In this document: one piece after another, positions 35,146 through 42,555 of the stretch | How positions within the stretch are numbered: the stretch's first letter is position 1 | Layout of the letters: each line of letters starts with the position of its first letter | Assembly: GCA_949287305.1 (NCBI GenBank) | Contig: CASEFX010000034.1 | Coordinates: 186,001 to 250,000 of the forward strand | Direction: 5' to 3' | DNA length: 64,000 nt | Origin: an uncultured Sutterella sp. | Lineage (GTDB): Bacteria; Pseudomonadota; Gammaproteobacteria; Burkholderiales; Burkholderiaceae_F | Position numbers and translations under genes: made by a program | The notes under the pieces: generated by a model | What the model saw: only the letters and a program-made list of their open reading frames with translations | Databases searched by the model: none | What the model was told of the DNA's origin: nothing

Positions 35146-35945
35146 CGATCGCCGGGCTCGATCCTTCGGGCGGCGCCGGCATTCTGGCCGACGTGAAGGC
35201 GATGAGCGCCTGCGGCACCTACGGCATGGCGGTCGTCGCGGCGCTCACGGCGCAGAACACCTGCGGCGTGTCGGGGTGGCAGCCTGTGGCGCCCGACTTC
35301 GTGCGCGCGCAGATCGACGCGATCTTTGAAGACATCCGCGTGGACGCCGTCAAGATCGGCATGCTCGGAACGCCCGAGGTGATCGACGCCGTCGCCGAGG
35401 CGCTCGAGCGTCACCGCCCGCCCTTCGTCGTGCTCGATCCGGTGATGGTCGCCAAGGGCGGCGACCGCCTGCTCGCCAAGGAGGCCGAATCGGCCCTTTG
35501 CGAACGGTTGCTCCCGCTCACCACCGTCATCACGCCCAATCTTCCCGAAGCGGCCGTGCTCGCGGGCGAAGCGGAAATCCGTGAACGCGGGGAAATGCCC
35601 GCGCTCGCCCGAAAGCTTCTCGAGCGTCTCGCTCCGGGCGCCTGGGTCTATCTGAAGGGCGGACACCTCACGGAGGCCGCGTCCCCGGACCTGCTTCTCT
35701 CGCGCGAGACGTCGCTCACCTTCGAAGCGCCCCGCATCGCGACCAAGAATACGCACGGCACGGGCTGCACGCTGTCCGCCGCCATCGCCGCGCAGCTCGG
35801 ACGAGGCGAGAGCGTTCCCGAAGCGGTGCGCAAGGCCAAAGCCTATGTGTACGAAGCTATTGCCCACGCGGACGAACTCTCTGTCGGACACGGACACGGC
35901 CCGACGAACCACTTCGCCGCGCTGTGGCGAAGCGGGGAATTGTAA
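35100..35945 (+). CDS. thiD: Hydroxymethylpyrimidine (phosphate) kinase
   Basis: This 281-aa ribokinase-fold enzyme phosphorylates HMP and HMP-P for thiamine synthesis. It has TIAGLDPSGGAGILADVK near the N terminus, VKIGMLG, VLDPVMVAKGG, TPNLPEA and the anion hole NTHGTGCTLSAAIA. The C terminus GHGPTNHF is typical of ThiD. No other thiamine genes are nearby. It is the last gene of the long plus-strand run from 30004, and the tRNA promoter begins 18 bp past its stop. Confidence 0.94.
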   Translation: MADRAQEPKRIANVLTIAGLDPSGGAGILADVKAMSACGTYGMAVVAALTAQNTCGVSGWQPVAPDFVRAQIDAIFEDIRVDAVKIGMLGTPEVIDAVAEALERHRPPFVVLDPVMVAKGGDRLLAKEAESALCERLLPLTTVITPNLPEAAVLAGEAEIRERGEMPALARKLLERLAPGAWVYLKGGHLTEAASPDLLLSRETSLTFEAPRIATKNTHGTGCTLSAAIAAQLGRGESVPEAVRKAKAYVYEAIAHADELSVGHGHGPTNHFAALWRSGEL

Positions 35946-35963
35946 GAAAGTTGTAACAGTCCC

Positions 35964-35992
35964 TTGACAACTAAAGGGACTTCGTGCATAAT
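35964..35992 (+). promoter_or_regulatory. Sigma-70 promoter of tRNA-Met
   Basis: A perfect -35 TTGACA (35964-35969) and -10 CATAAT (35987-35992) have a 17-bp spacer, and the expected start is a few bases before the tRNA at 36006. An 8-bp inverted repeat (AGTCCCTT 35958-35965, AAGGGACT 35974-35981) straddles the -35. Confidence 0.88.
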
Positions 35993-36005
35993 CTCAATTC
36001 TCAAC

Positions 36006-36082
36006 GGCGCATTAGCTCAGTCGGTTAGAGCAGAGGAATCATAATCCTTGTGTCCGCGGTTCGAGTCCGTGATGCGCCACCA
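36006..36082 (+). tRNA. tRNA-Met (anticodon CAT)
   Basis: This 77-nt cloverleaf has acceptor GGCGCAT paired with ATGCGCC, D arm GCTC/GAGC and anticodon stem GAGGA/TCCTT. The loop ATCATAA gives anticodon CAT. The T arm CGCGG/CCGTG has loop TTCGAGT, and CCA is encoded. A CAT anticodon can be elongator Met, initiator Met or lysidine-modified Ile. The paired first acceptor base and the anticodon stem without three consecutive G-C pairs argue against the initiator, and the body resembles elongator tRNA-Met. The flanking promoter and terminator make it a single-gene transcript. Confidence 0.93.
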
Positions 36083-36099
36083 GAATTCCGGAAAGAGGG

Positions 36100-36134
36100 A
36101 AGGGTGTCCGAGCAGTCGGATGCCCTTCTTTTTT
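36100..36134 (+). terminator. Intrinsic terminator after tRNA-Met
   Basis: An 11-bp stem including two G-T pairs (AAGGGTGTCCG at 36100-36110 with CGGATGCCCTT at 36117-36127) is followed by CTTTTTT. It starts 18 bp past the tRNA 3' end. Confidence 0.85.
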
Positions 36135-36338
36135 ATGCGCGTTTTTTGAGCGTCCGAGACGGAATATTTTTGTATATTCCTCATCGCACCGCCTGGAATT
36201 CGCACCGAAATCCCAGGCATGTCAGAGGGTTGCGGGATTCGCCCCGAAGCGGGTGTCTCTCCCTCGGTCAGCGATCAACCGAGGTTCCTCGTCCCATCGG
36301 ATGCGGAACCTATTTTTTTTTGTCCCCGGATATAAACC
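36135..36338 (+). promoter_or_regulatory. Structured leader/attenuator candidate upstream of miaB
   Basis: This is 204 bp with no recognised gene. It is A/T-rich up to about 36180, then contains hairpin GCCTGG/CCAGGC (about 36191-36218), hairpin CGCCC/GGGTG (about 36240-36255), hairpin P3 CCTCGGT/ACCGAGG (36262-36268 with 36278-36284), and a terminator hairpin AGGTTCC/GGAACCT (36282-36288 with 36305-36311) followed by nine T. P3 and the terminator share three bases, so they exclude each other. A 38-codon open frame (36219-36335) covers both and ends 3 nt before the miaB GTG. It may be an attenuator or a free-standing small RNA. Confidence 0.55.
36282..36321 (+). terminator. Intrinsic terminator 17 nt upstream of the miaB start
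   Basis: A 7-bp stem AGGTTCC/GGAACCT with a 16-nt loop is followed by A and nine T. Any transcript reaching miaB from upstream must pass it. Confidence 0.75.
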
Positions 36339-37670
36339 GTGTCAGCGAAAAAACTCTATCTGCGCAGCTTCGGCTGTCAAATGAACGATTACGACTCCGC
36401 CCGTCTTTCGGATCTTCTGGCCGACGAGGAGGGGTACGAACGTACGGAAAGCCTCGAAGAGGCGGACCTCGTCGTCATCAACACCTGCTCGATCCGCGAA
36501 AAGGCGCAGGAGAAGGTCTTCTCCGACCTCGGCCGCATCCGCGAGGTGAAGAAGCTTCACCCCGACATGCGCATCGCCGTGGGCGGCTGCGTGGCGACGC
36601 AGGAGGGCGACGGCATTCTGAAGCGCGCTCCCTACGTGGACGCCGTCTTCGGGCCGCAGACCCTGCACCGTCTTCCCGAACTTCTTCGCAAGCGCGAGGA
36701 GACCGGCCGCGCGCAGGTGGACGTGAGCTTCCCCGAAATCGAGAAGTTCGACCACCTTCCCGTGCCGCACGCGCAGGGGGCGACCGCCTTCGTCTCGATC
36801 ATGGAGGGCTGCTCCAAGTACTGCTCCTACTGCGTGGTGCCCTACACCCGCGGCGAAGAAATCTACCGTCCGCTCGTCGACGTGCTCCTCGAAGTGGCGC
36901 AGCTTGCCGATCAGGGCGTGCGCGAAGTGACGCTTCTCGGGCAGAACGTCAACGCCTACCGGGGCGAAGCCCCCGACGGCGAGACGGTCGACTTCGCGGC
37001 GCTTCTCGACTACGTCGCGGAAATCGACGGGATCGAGCGCATCCGCTACACGACGAGCCACCCCCGCGAATTCACGCAGCGCCTGATCGACGCCTATGCG
37101 AGAAACGAGAAGCTCGTCAATCACGTGCATCTTCCCGTGCAGTCGGGGTCGGACCGCATTCTCGCCGCCATGAAGCGCGGCTACACGGCGCTCGAATACA
37201 AGTCGATCGTGCGCCGTCTGCGCGCCGTTCGTCCGGACATCTCGATTGCGACCGACATCATCGTGGGCTTCCCCGGCGAAACCGAGGCCGACTTTGAAGA
37301 CACGATGAAGCTCGTGCGCGAGGTCGGCTTCGACGCGAGCTTCTCCTTCATCTACAGCCCTCGTCCGGGCACGCCCGCCGCGCGTCTGCCCGACCCCGTC
37401 TCCTACGAGGAGAAGCTTCGCCGTCTGCAGGTCCTGCAGGCGGAAATCGACGCCAACGCCCAGCGCATCAGCGAATCGATGCTCGGCTCCGTGCAGCGCG
37501 TGCTCGTCGTCGGTCCCGCCAAGCGCGGCGAAGGGGTCCTGGCCGCCCGTGTCGACAACAACCGTATCGTAAACTTCCAGGGAGACGCCTCCCTGATCAA
37601 CCGAATGGTCAAGGTGCGCATTACGGATGTCTTCCCGCACACGCTCGGCGGGGAACTCGTCAAGGAATAA
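36339..37670 (+). CDS. miaB: tRNA-2-methylthio-N6-isopentenyladenosine-37 synthase
   Basis: This 443-aa radical SAM methylthiotransferase modifies A37 of tRNAs. The N-terminal UPF0004 domain has its cluster cysteines in SFGCQMN, NTCSIRE and VGGCVA. The radical SAM motif is CSKYCSYC, and a TRAM domain ends the protein. It starts at GTG 36339 with no strong Shine-Dalgarno; the structured leader ends immediately upstream. It is the first gene of miaB-phoH-ybeY-corC-lnt, an order widely conserved in beta- and gammaproteobacteria, with phoH beginning 2 nt after its stop. Confidence 0.97.
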   Translation: MSAKKLYLRSFGCQMNDYDSARLSDLLADEEGYERTESLEEADLVVINTCSIREKAQEKVFSDLGRIREVKKLHPDMRIAVGGCVATQEGDGILKRAPYVDAVFGPQTLHRLPELLRKREETGRAQVDVSFPEIEKFDHLPVPHAQGATAFVSIMEGCSKYCSYCVVPYTRGEEIYRPLVDVLLEVAQLADQGVREVTLLGQNVNAYRGEAPDGETVDFAALLDYVAEIDGIERIRYTTSHPREFTQRLIDAYARNEKLVNHVHLPVQSGSDRILAAMKRGYTALEYKSIVRRLRAVRPDISIATDIIVGFPGETEADFEDTMKLVREVGFDASFSFIYSPRPGTPAARLPDPVSYEEKLRRLQVLQAEIDANAQRISESMLGSVQRVLVVGPAKRGEGVLAARVDNNRIVNFQGDASLINRMVKVRITDVFPHTLGGELVKE

Positions 37671-37672
37671 AG

Positions 37673-38674
37673 ATGGAGAACGAACGAAAAGAGACGCTGA
37701 CCTTTTCGACCGACGCCGACCTGACGTCGCTTGCGGGCCTCTGCGGCCCGCTCGACGAAAATCTGCGGCAGATGGAAACGATCCTCGGCGTCGTCATTCG
37801 GCGCCGCGGGGGTGTCTTTCGCGTGACGGGGGCGCTCGAAGAGTGCCGCCGGGCCGTCAAGGCGCTCGAAACCCTGCTCGCGCGGGTCGAGGCCGAATCG
37901 CGCGAACTTTCGACCGACGACATTCAGTGGCACTTCGTGGCCCGGGACGATGAATACCGCTCGGGCGAAGCGGAGGATCCGGAAGGTCCCGTTTCCGACA
38001 TCGACCTCAAGGTCCGCCGGCGCGACCTGCAGGGACGCACGCCCAATCAGCGCCGCTATCTGCGCGACATCCTCTCGCACGACATCTGCTTCGGCGTGGG
38101 ACCCGCCGGGACGGGGAAGACCTTCCTCGCCGTGGCGGCGGCCGTGGACGCTTTCGAGCGCGGCACGGTCGAGCGCATCGTTCTCACGCGTCCGGCCGTC
38201 GAGGCGGGCGAGCGCCTCGGCTTCCTGCCGGGCGACCTCACGCAGAAGGTGGATCCGTATCTGCGCCCGCTCTACGATGCGCTCTTCGACCTGATGGGTT
38301 TCGACAAGTCGCAGCGCCTCATGGAGCGCCACTCGATCGAAGTGGCGCCGCTTGCCTACATGCGCGGGCGCACGCTCAACAACGCCTTCATCATTCTCGA
38401 CGAAGCGCAGAACACGACTCCCGAGCAGATGAAGATGTTCCTGACGCGCATCGGCTTCGGCTCGCGCGCCGTCATCACCGGGGACGTCACGCAGATCGAC
38501 CTGCCGCGCGGCGTCCGAAGCGGTCTGAAGCACGCCTGCGAGGTGCTCGAGGGCGTGCGCGGCATCGCCTTCACCCGATTCACCAGCAAGGACGTGGTGC
38601 GTCATCCGCTCGTCGCACGCATCGTCGAAGCCTATGACGAAGCGGACAAAAAGGAGGAAAAACGTGAATCCTGA
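37673..38674 (+). CDS. ybeZ: PhoH-like ATPase (YbeZ)
   Basis: This 333-aa cytosolic P-loop ATPase has an N-terminal KH-like region (about 20-85). Walker A GPAGTGKT follows, then RPAVEAGERLGFLPGDL, Walker B in FIILDEAQN and TGDVTQIDLP. YbeZ partners with the endoribonuclease YbeY, encoded next, in ribosome quality control. CAAGGAATAAAG precedes its start, and its last 11 bases overlap ybeY. Confidence 0.95.
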   Translation: MENERKETLTFSTDADLTSLAGLCGPLDENLRQMETILGVVIRRRGGVFRVTGALEECRRAVKALETLLARVEAESRELSTDDIQWHFVARDDEYRSGEAEDPEGPVSDIDLKVRRRDLQGRTPNQRRYLRDILSHDICFGVGPAGTGKTFLAVAAAVDAFERGTVERIVLTRPAVEAGERLGFLPGDLTQKVDPYLRPLYDALFDLMGFDKSQRLMERHSIEVAPLAYMRGRTLNNAFIILDEAQNTTPEQMKMFLTRIGFGSRAVITGDVTQIDLPRGVRSGLKHACEVLEGVRGIAFTRFTSKDVVRHPLVARIVEAYDEADKKEEKRES

Positions 38675-39116
38675 AGTCAACGTTTCGATTCAGCGGGCTT
38701 CGCACTATGAAGAGCTTCCGTCGCGCTCGGTGATGCTCCGCTGGATCCGCAGGGCCTGCGAAACCGAAGGTAGCATCACCGTCCGCTTCGTCGACGAAGA
38801 GGAAGGACGGATGCTCAACGCACAGTACCGCAAGCGCGACTACGCGACGAACGTCCTCACCTTCGACTACTCGCACGACCCCGTGGAGGCCGACATCGTG
38901 ATCTGCGTGCCGGTGATCCACCGCGAGGCCGCCGAACAGAACAAAACCTTCCGCGCGCATCTCGCGCACCTTCTCGTGCACGGCGTTCTGCACGCGCAGG
39001 GCTGGGACCATCTGACCGACGAGGAAGCCGAGGAAATGGAAGCCGAGGAGCGCCGCATTCTCGCGTCGCTCGGATTCGACGATCCGTATTCGACGCCCGC
39101 CGTGGCGCACGACTGA
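38664..39116 (+). CDS. ybeY: Endoribonuclease YbeY (rRNA maturation factor)
   Basis: This 150-aa zinc metalloprotein has the signature HGVLHAQGWDH, supplying three His ligands. VRFVDEEEGRMLNAQYR and TNVLTFDY precede it. It acts in 16S rRNA 3' maturation and 70S quality control. GTG 38664 is chosen because AAGGAGG lies 6 nt upstream. An in-frame ATG at 38634 would start deeper inside phoH with no ribosome-binding site. Confidence 0.95.
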   Translation: MNPEVNVSIQRASHYEELPSRSVMLRWIRRACETEGSITVRFVDEEEGRMLNAQYRKRDYATNVLTFDYSHDPVEADIVICVPVIHREAAEQNKTFRAHLAHLLVHGVLHAQGWDHLTDEEAEEMEAEERRILASLGFDDPYSTPAVAHD

Positions 39117-39165
39117 CGCACGGTCGTGCAATACTATACGGACCTTCCCTTTCGACCAGGACCAT

Positions 39166-39996
39166 ATGTCAAACGAACCTCCTAACCCGAAACCGAAATC
39201 CTTTTTCGATCGACTGGCCGCCGCCTTCCATGAGGAAGAGGTAGAAGACCGCGATCGACTTTTGAGTCTCATGCGCGACGCCCAGTCGCACAACGTCATG
39301 GACAAGGAGACCCTCTCCATGATGGAAGGGGCCCTGGAGGTCTCGGATCTGCGGGCGGACGATCTGATGATTCCGCGCGCACAGGTGCAGGAGATCGATC
39401 TCACGGGAACGCTCGATGATTGGATCCGAACCGTGATCGAAAGCGGTCACTCGCGCTTCCCCGCCGTGGACGGCGACCTTGACAACGTGCAGGGGATTCT
39501 GCACGCCAAGGACCTGCTGCGCCTCATGATCAATCCCGAGCTCGACGTGCGCAAGCTCCTGCGCCCGGCGCGCTTCATTCCCGAGTCGCAGCCGATCAAC
39601 GTCCTCTTGCGAGACTTCAAGAGCACGCGCAGTCACCTTGCGCTCGTCATCGACGAATTCGGCAGCATCTCGGGCCTCATCACGATCGAAGACGTTCTCG
39701 AACAGATCGTGGGGGACATCTCGGACGAATTCGACCGGGACGACCCCTCGGGCGTCATCGTGCAAGAGTCGACGAACCGCTGGCGCGTGGGCGCGCACCT
39801 CGAAATCGAAGCCTTCAACGAATACTTCTCCGCCGAACTCCGAGACGACTACTGCGAAACGGTCGGCGGGCTCGTCACCGACCGGCTCGAGCACGTGCCG
39901 CAAAAGGGCGAAGTCGTCGAGGAGGCGGGGTTCCGCTTCACCGTGGCGGACGCCGACGAGCGGCAGGCGCAGGCGCTCATCGTCGAGCGCCTCTAA
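39166..39996 (+). CDS. corC: CorC/HlyC-family CBS-domain protein
   Basis: This 276-aa protein has two CBS domains (about 65-185, with MIPRAQVQEID, GHSRFPAVDGD and LVIDEFGSISGLITIEDV) and a C-terminal CorC_HlyC transporter-associated domain. There is no TM, so it is the soluble short form (YbeX). The family is linked to Mg2+/Co2+ efflux and, for YbeX, to ribosome metabolism with YbeY and YbeZ. The 49 bp upstream contain TACTATAC as a possible internal -10. Confidence 0.94.
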   Translation: MSNEPPNPKPKSFFDRLAAAFHEEEVEDRDRLLSLMRDAQSHNVMDKETLSMMEGALEVSDLRADDLMIPRAQVQEIDLTGTLDDWIRTVIESGHSRFPAVDGDLDNVQGILHAKDLLRLMINPELDVRKLLRPARFIPESQPINVLLRDFKSTRSHLALVIDEFGSISGLITIEDVLEQIVGDISDEFDRDDPSGVIVQESTNRWRVGAHLEIEAFNEYFSAELRDDYCETVGGLVTDRLEHVPQKGEVVEEAGFRFTVADADERQAQALIVERL

Positions 39997-40017
39997 ACGG
40001 ACGGCAAAGAGGTCGAT

Positions 40018-41553
40018 ATGTTCCGAAGAGAGGGCACGGGCGTGCGGGTTCTTCTGGCGCTTCTCGCGGGCGCCGTGACGTCGCTCGCCTTCGCGCCCTT
40101 GGAGTCGCGCGCGGCGCTCTTTGTCGGCTGGCTCCTCTACGGAGCGATTCTTCTTCGCACGGAAAAGCGTAAGCACGCCTTCCTCATCGGCTGGGCCTTT
40201 GGCTTGGGCTGGTTCCTCCCGGGACTTCACTGGGTCCTGAATTCGATCGTCGAGTACGGTCATCTTCCCCTGGCGCTCGGCGCGGCGGGGCTCATCCTCT
40301 TCGCGCTCTTTCTCGCGCTCTTTCCCGCCTTCGCGGCGCTGCTCGCCGCCCGCTGGCGCACGTCGCCCGCGGTATACGGCCTGTTGGCCTTCCCCCTTTG
40401 GAACACGGTCTTCGAGGCGATCCGCACGGACGTCGTGCGCTTCGGATGGCTCTCTCCCGCCTACGGGACGCTCGATACCTGGTGGAGCGACTGGGCCCGC
40501 CTCGGGGGCGTCGACTGGGTGAATTTCGGCTTTTTCCTCACCGTGGGCGCCGCGCTCACGATCCTCTTCGGACGCACGGTGAAGGGCCGCGTCACGGGCG
40601 TCCTGCTGGCCGCTCTCGTGCTCGCGGGCGGCTGGGGGCTCGGAAGCCTCTCGTGGTCGACTCCGACGGCTCCCACCTGGTTTCGACTCGTGCAGCCCGG
40701 CCTCATCGTGACGAACCGGCCGACCGTTGCGGAAAACGCGGGCCGGATCGACTACGTGACGGACTTCGTGAACGCTCCCTGGCCCGAAGAAAGCCGGGGA
40801 CGCCGGGCCGTCCTCTTTTCCGAAAGCGTGGTGACGGTCCCCGTGACGAGTCTGCCCGCGGCGGATCTCGAGCGCCTTCGCACGCTCGCCCTGCGCGCGG
40901 ACGCGCCGGTACTCTTTACGGGACTTCGCCGCGACGGGAACGCCGTCTACAACACGGCCTACTGGATGGACGGGAAGGGGTGGCTCACGCTCGTCGACAA
41001 GCGGCGGCTCGTTCCCTTCGGGGAATACGTGCCTTCGGCGCTTCGGTGGCTTCCCGAACTCTTCGGCGTTCGGATCGGCGACATGACGCCGGGCGCGGGC
41101 AACGCTCTCCCGCAGACGATCGGGGAGGCGAAGGTCGCGACCCTCATCTGCTTTGAAAATCTCTTCGGAACGCTTCTTCCCGAACTCTTTGCCGGCGGAA
41201 ACGATCCGACGCACCTCGCCGTCGTCTCGAACCTCGGCTGGTTCTCGTCGGCGGCCAAGGGCCAGCACCTCGCCATCAGCCGGCTGCGCGCGATCGAATC
41301 GGCGCGCCCGATCCTCTCGGTCAACAACAACGGCGACTCGGCCGTGATCGACGCCGAGGGGCGCGTTCTTCTTCGTTTCGTCCCGGAAGGCTCGCAGGTC
41401 GAAACGATCATCGTCGAGGGCGCGTCGGGCGAACCGACGCCCTTCATCCGCTGGGGCAACCTCCTTCGGGCGCTCCTTTATCTCGTCGCACTCCTTTTTC
41501 TTCTCGCCTTTGGGGTAAGAACGAAAAGAGCGTGGCGTTCGAATGACTTATAA
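40018..41553 (+). CDS. lnt: Apolipoprotein N-acyltransferase
   Basis: This 511-aa inner-membrane enzyme adds the third acyl chain to lipoproteins, as needed for Pal and the efflux lipoprotein in this window. Six N-terminal TMs (about 1-200) precede a periplasmic nitrilase domain with catalytic Glu269 (FSESVV), Lys328 (VDKRRLVPFGEYVP) and Cys378 (LICFENLFG). One C-terminal TM follows. Family members usually read ICYE where this has ICFE. The stop overlaps a TATAAT that may serve glyQ. Confidence 0.96.
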   Translation: MFRREGTGVRVLLALLAGAVTSLAFAPLESRAALFVGWLLYGAILLRTEKRKHAFLIGWAFGLGWFLPGLHWVLNSIVEYGHLPLALGAAGLILFALFLALFPAFAALLAARWRTSPAVYGLLAFPLWNTVFEAIRTDVVRFGWLSPAYGTLDTWWSDWARLGGVDWVNFGFFLTVGAALTILFGRTVKGRVTGVLLAALVLAGGWGLGSLSWSTPTAPTWFRLVQPGLIVTNRPTVAENAGRIDYVTDFVNAPWPEESRGRRAVLFSESVVTVPVTSLPAADLERLRTLALRADAPVLFTGLRRDGNAVYNTAYWMDGKGWLTLVDKRRLVPFGEYVPSALRWLPELFGVRIGDMTPGAGNALPQTIGEAKVATLICFENLFGTLLPELFAGGNDPTHLAVVSNLGWFSSAAKGQHLAISRLRAIESARPILSVNNNGDSAVIDAEGRVLLRFVPEGSQVETIIVEGASGEPTPFIRWGNLLRALLYLVALLFLLAFGVRTKRAWRSNDL

Positions 41554-41554
41554 T
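41549..41554 (+). promoter_or_regulatory. Candidate -10 box for glyQS
   Basis: TATAAT overlaps the lnt stop, 77 bp upstream of the glyQ ATG. There is no clear -35. A TTTCGC/GCGAAA hairpin (41565-41580) would lie near the transcript start and a GCCGCG/CGCGGC hairpin (41606-41622) just before the start codon. Confidence 0.35.
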
Positions 41555-41631
41555 CATCCGTCTCTTTCGCTATCGCGAAATCTTCAAAAGACCAACCGTA
41601 AAGGCGCCGCGCATGCCGCGGCCGTTTCACC

Positions 41632-42537
41632 ATGATCACTTTTCAGGAAGTCATCCTGCGCCTGCAGGAATATTGGAATCGCCAGGGCTGTGCGCTCCTG
41701 CAGCCGATTGACTTGGAGGTGGGTGCCGGTACGTCGCACACCGCCACGTTCCTGCGCGCGCTCGGTCCCGAACCGTGGCGCGCCGCGTACGTTCAGCCCT
41801 CGCGCCGTCCGAAGGATGCCCGCTACGGCGAAAATCCCAACCGCCTGCATCAGCACCATCAGTATCAGGTCGTGCTCAAGCCCGCGCCCACGAACATCGT
41901 GGACCTCTATCTCGGTTCGCTGCGCGCCCTCGGCATCGACACGACGATCAACGACATCCGCTTCGTCGAAGACAACTGGGAAAACCCGACGCTCGGCGCC
42001 TGGGGCCTCGGTTGGGAAGTCTGGATGAACGGCATGGAAGTGACGCAGTTCACCTACTTCCAGCAGGTGGGCGGTCTCGAATGCAAGCCGATCACGGGTG
42101 AAATCACCTACGGTCTCGAACGCCTGACGATGTATCTGCAGAACTGCGACAACGTCTTCGACCTGGTCTTCACGACCTGGAAGGATCCCGACGGTTCCGA
42201 ACGCGTTCTCACCTACGGCGACGTCTTCCATCAGAACGAAGTCGAACAGTCGCACTACAACTTCGAAGCCTCCGACTGCACGAAGCTTCTGCAGCAGTTC
42301 GACTATTTCGAATCCGAAGCCAAGCGCCTGATGGATCTCAACCTGGCCCTCCCCGCCTACGAAATGGTGCTCAAGGCCGGTCACACCTTCAATCTGCTCG
42401 ACGCGCACGGAGCGATCTCCGTGACGGAACGCGCCGCCTACATCGCCCGCATCCGCAACATCTCGCGCTCCGTGGCGCAGAGCTACTACGACTCGCGCGA
42501 ACGCCTCGGCTTCCCGATGTTGAAGAAGGCTCACTAA
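41632..42537 (+). CDS. glyQ: Glycyl-tRNA synthetase alpha subunit
   Basis: This 301-aa catalytic class II subunit of the alpha2beta2 GlyRS reads [56 protein letters not shown] and [18 protein letters not shown] as in E. coli GlyQ. Residues HQHHQYQVV replace the usual HYYQFQVV. There is no purine-rich Shine-Dalgarno; a 6-bp GC hairpin sits about 10 nt upstream of the ATG. glyS follows 18 bp downstream. Confidence 0.98.
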   Translation: MITFQEVILRLQEYWNRQGCALLQPIDLEVGAGTSHTATFLRALGPEPWRAAYVQPSRRPKDARYGENPNRLHQHHQYQVVLKPAPTNIVDLYLGSLRALGIDTTINDIRFVEDNWENPTLGAWGLGWEVWMNGMEVTQFTYFQQVGGLECKPITGEITYGLERLTMYLQNCDNVFDLVFTTWKDPDGSERVLTYGDVFHQNEVEQSHYNFEASDCTKLLQQFDYFESEAKRLMDLNLALPAYEMVLKAGHTFNLLDAHGAISVTERAAYIARIRNISRSVAQSYYDSRERLGFPMLKKAH

Positions 42538-42555
42538 GGCGGAGGAAGAAACAAA

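Noticed and set aside
36017..36220. A 67-codon minus-strand frame containing RITDSNRGHKDYDSSALTD
   Set aside because: It is the antisense of tRNA-Met and its terminator, a well-known false gene; no ribosome-binding site.
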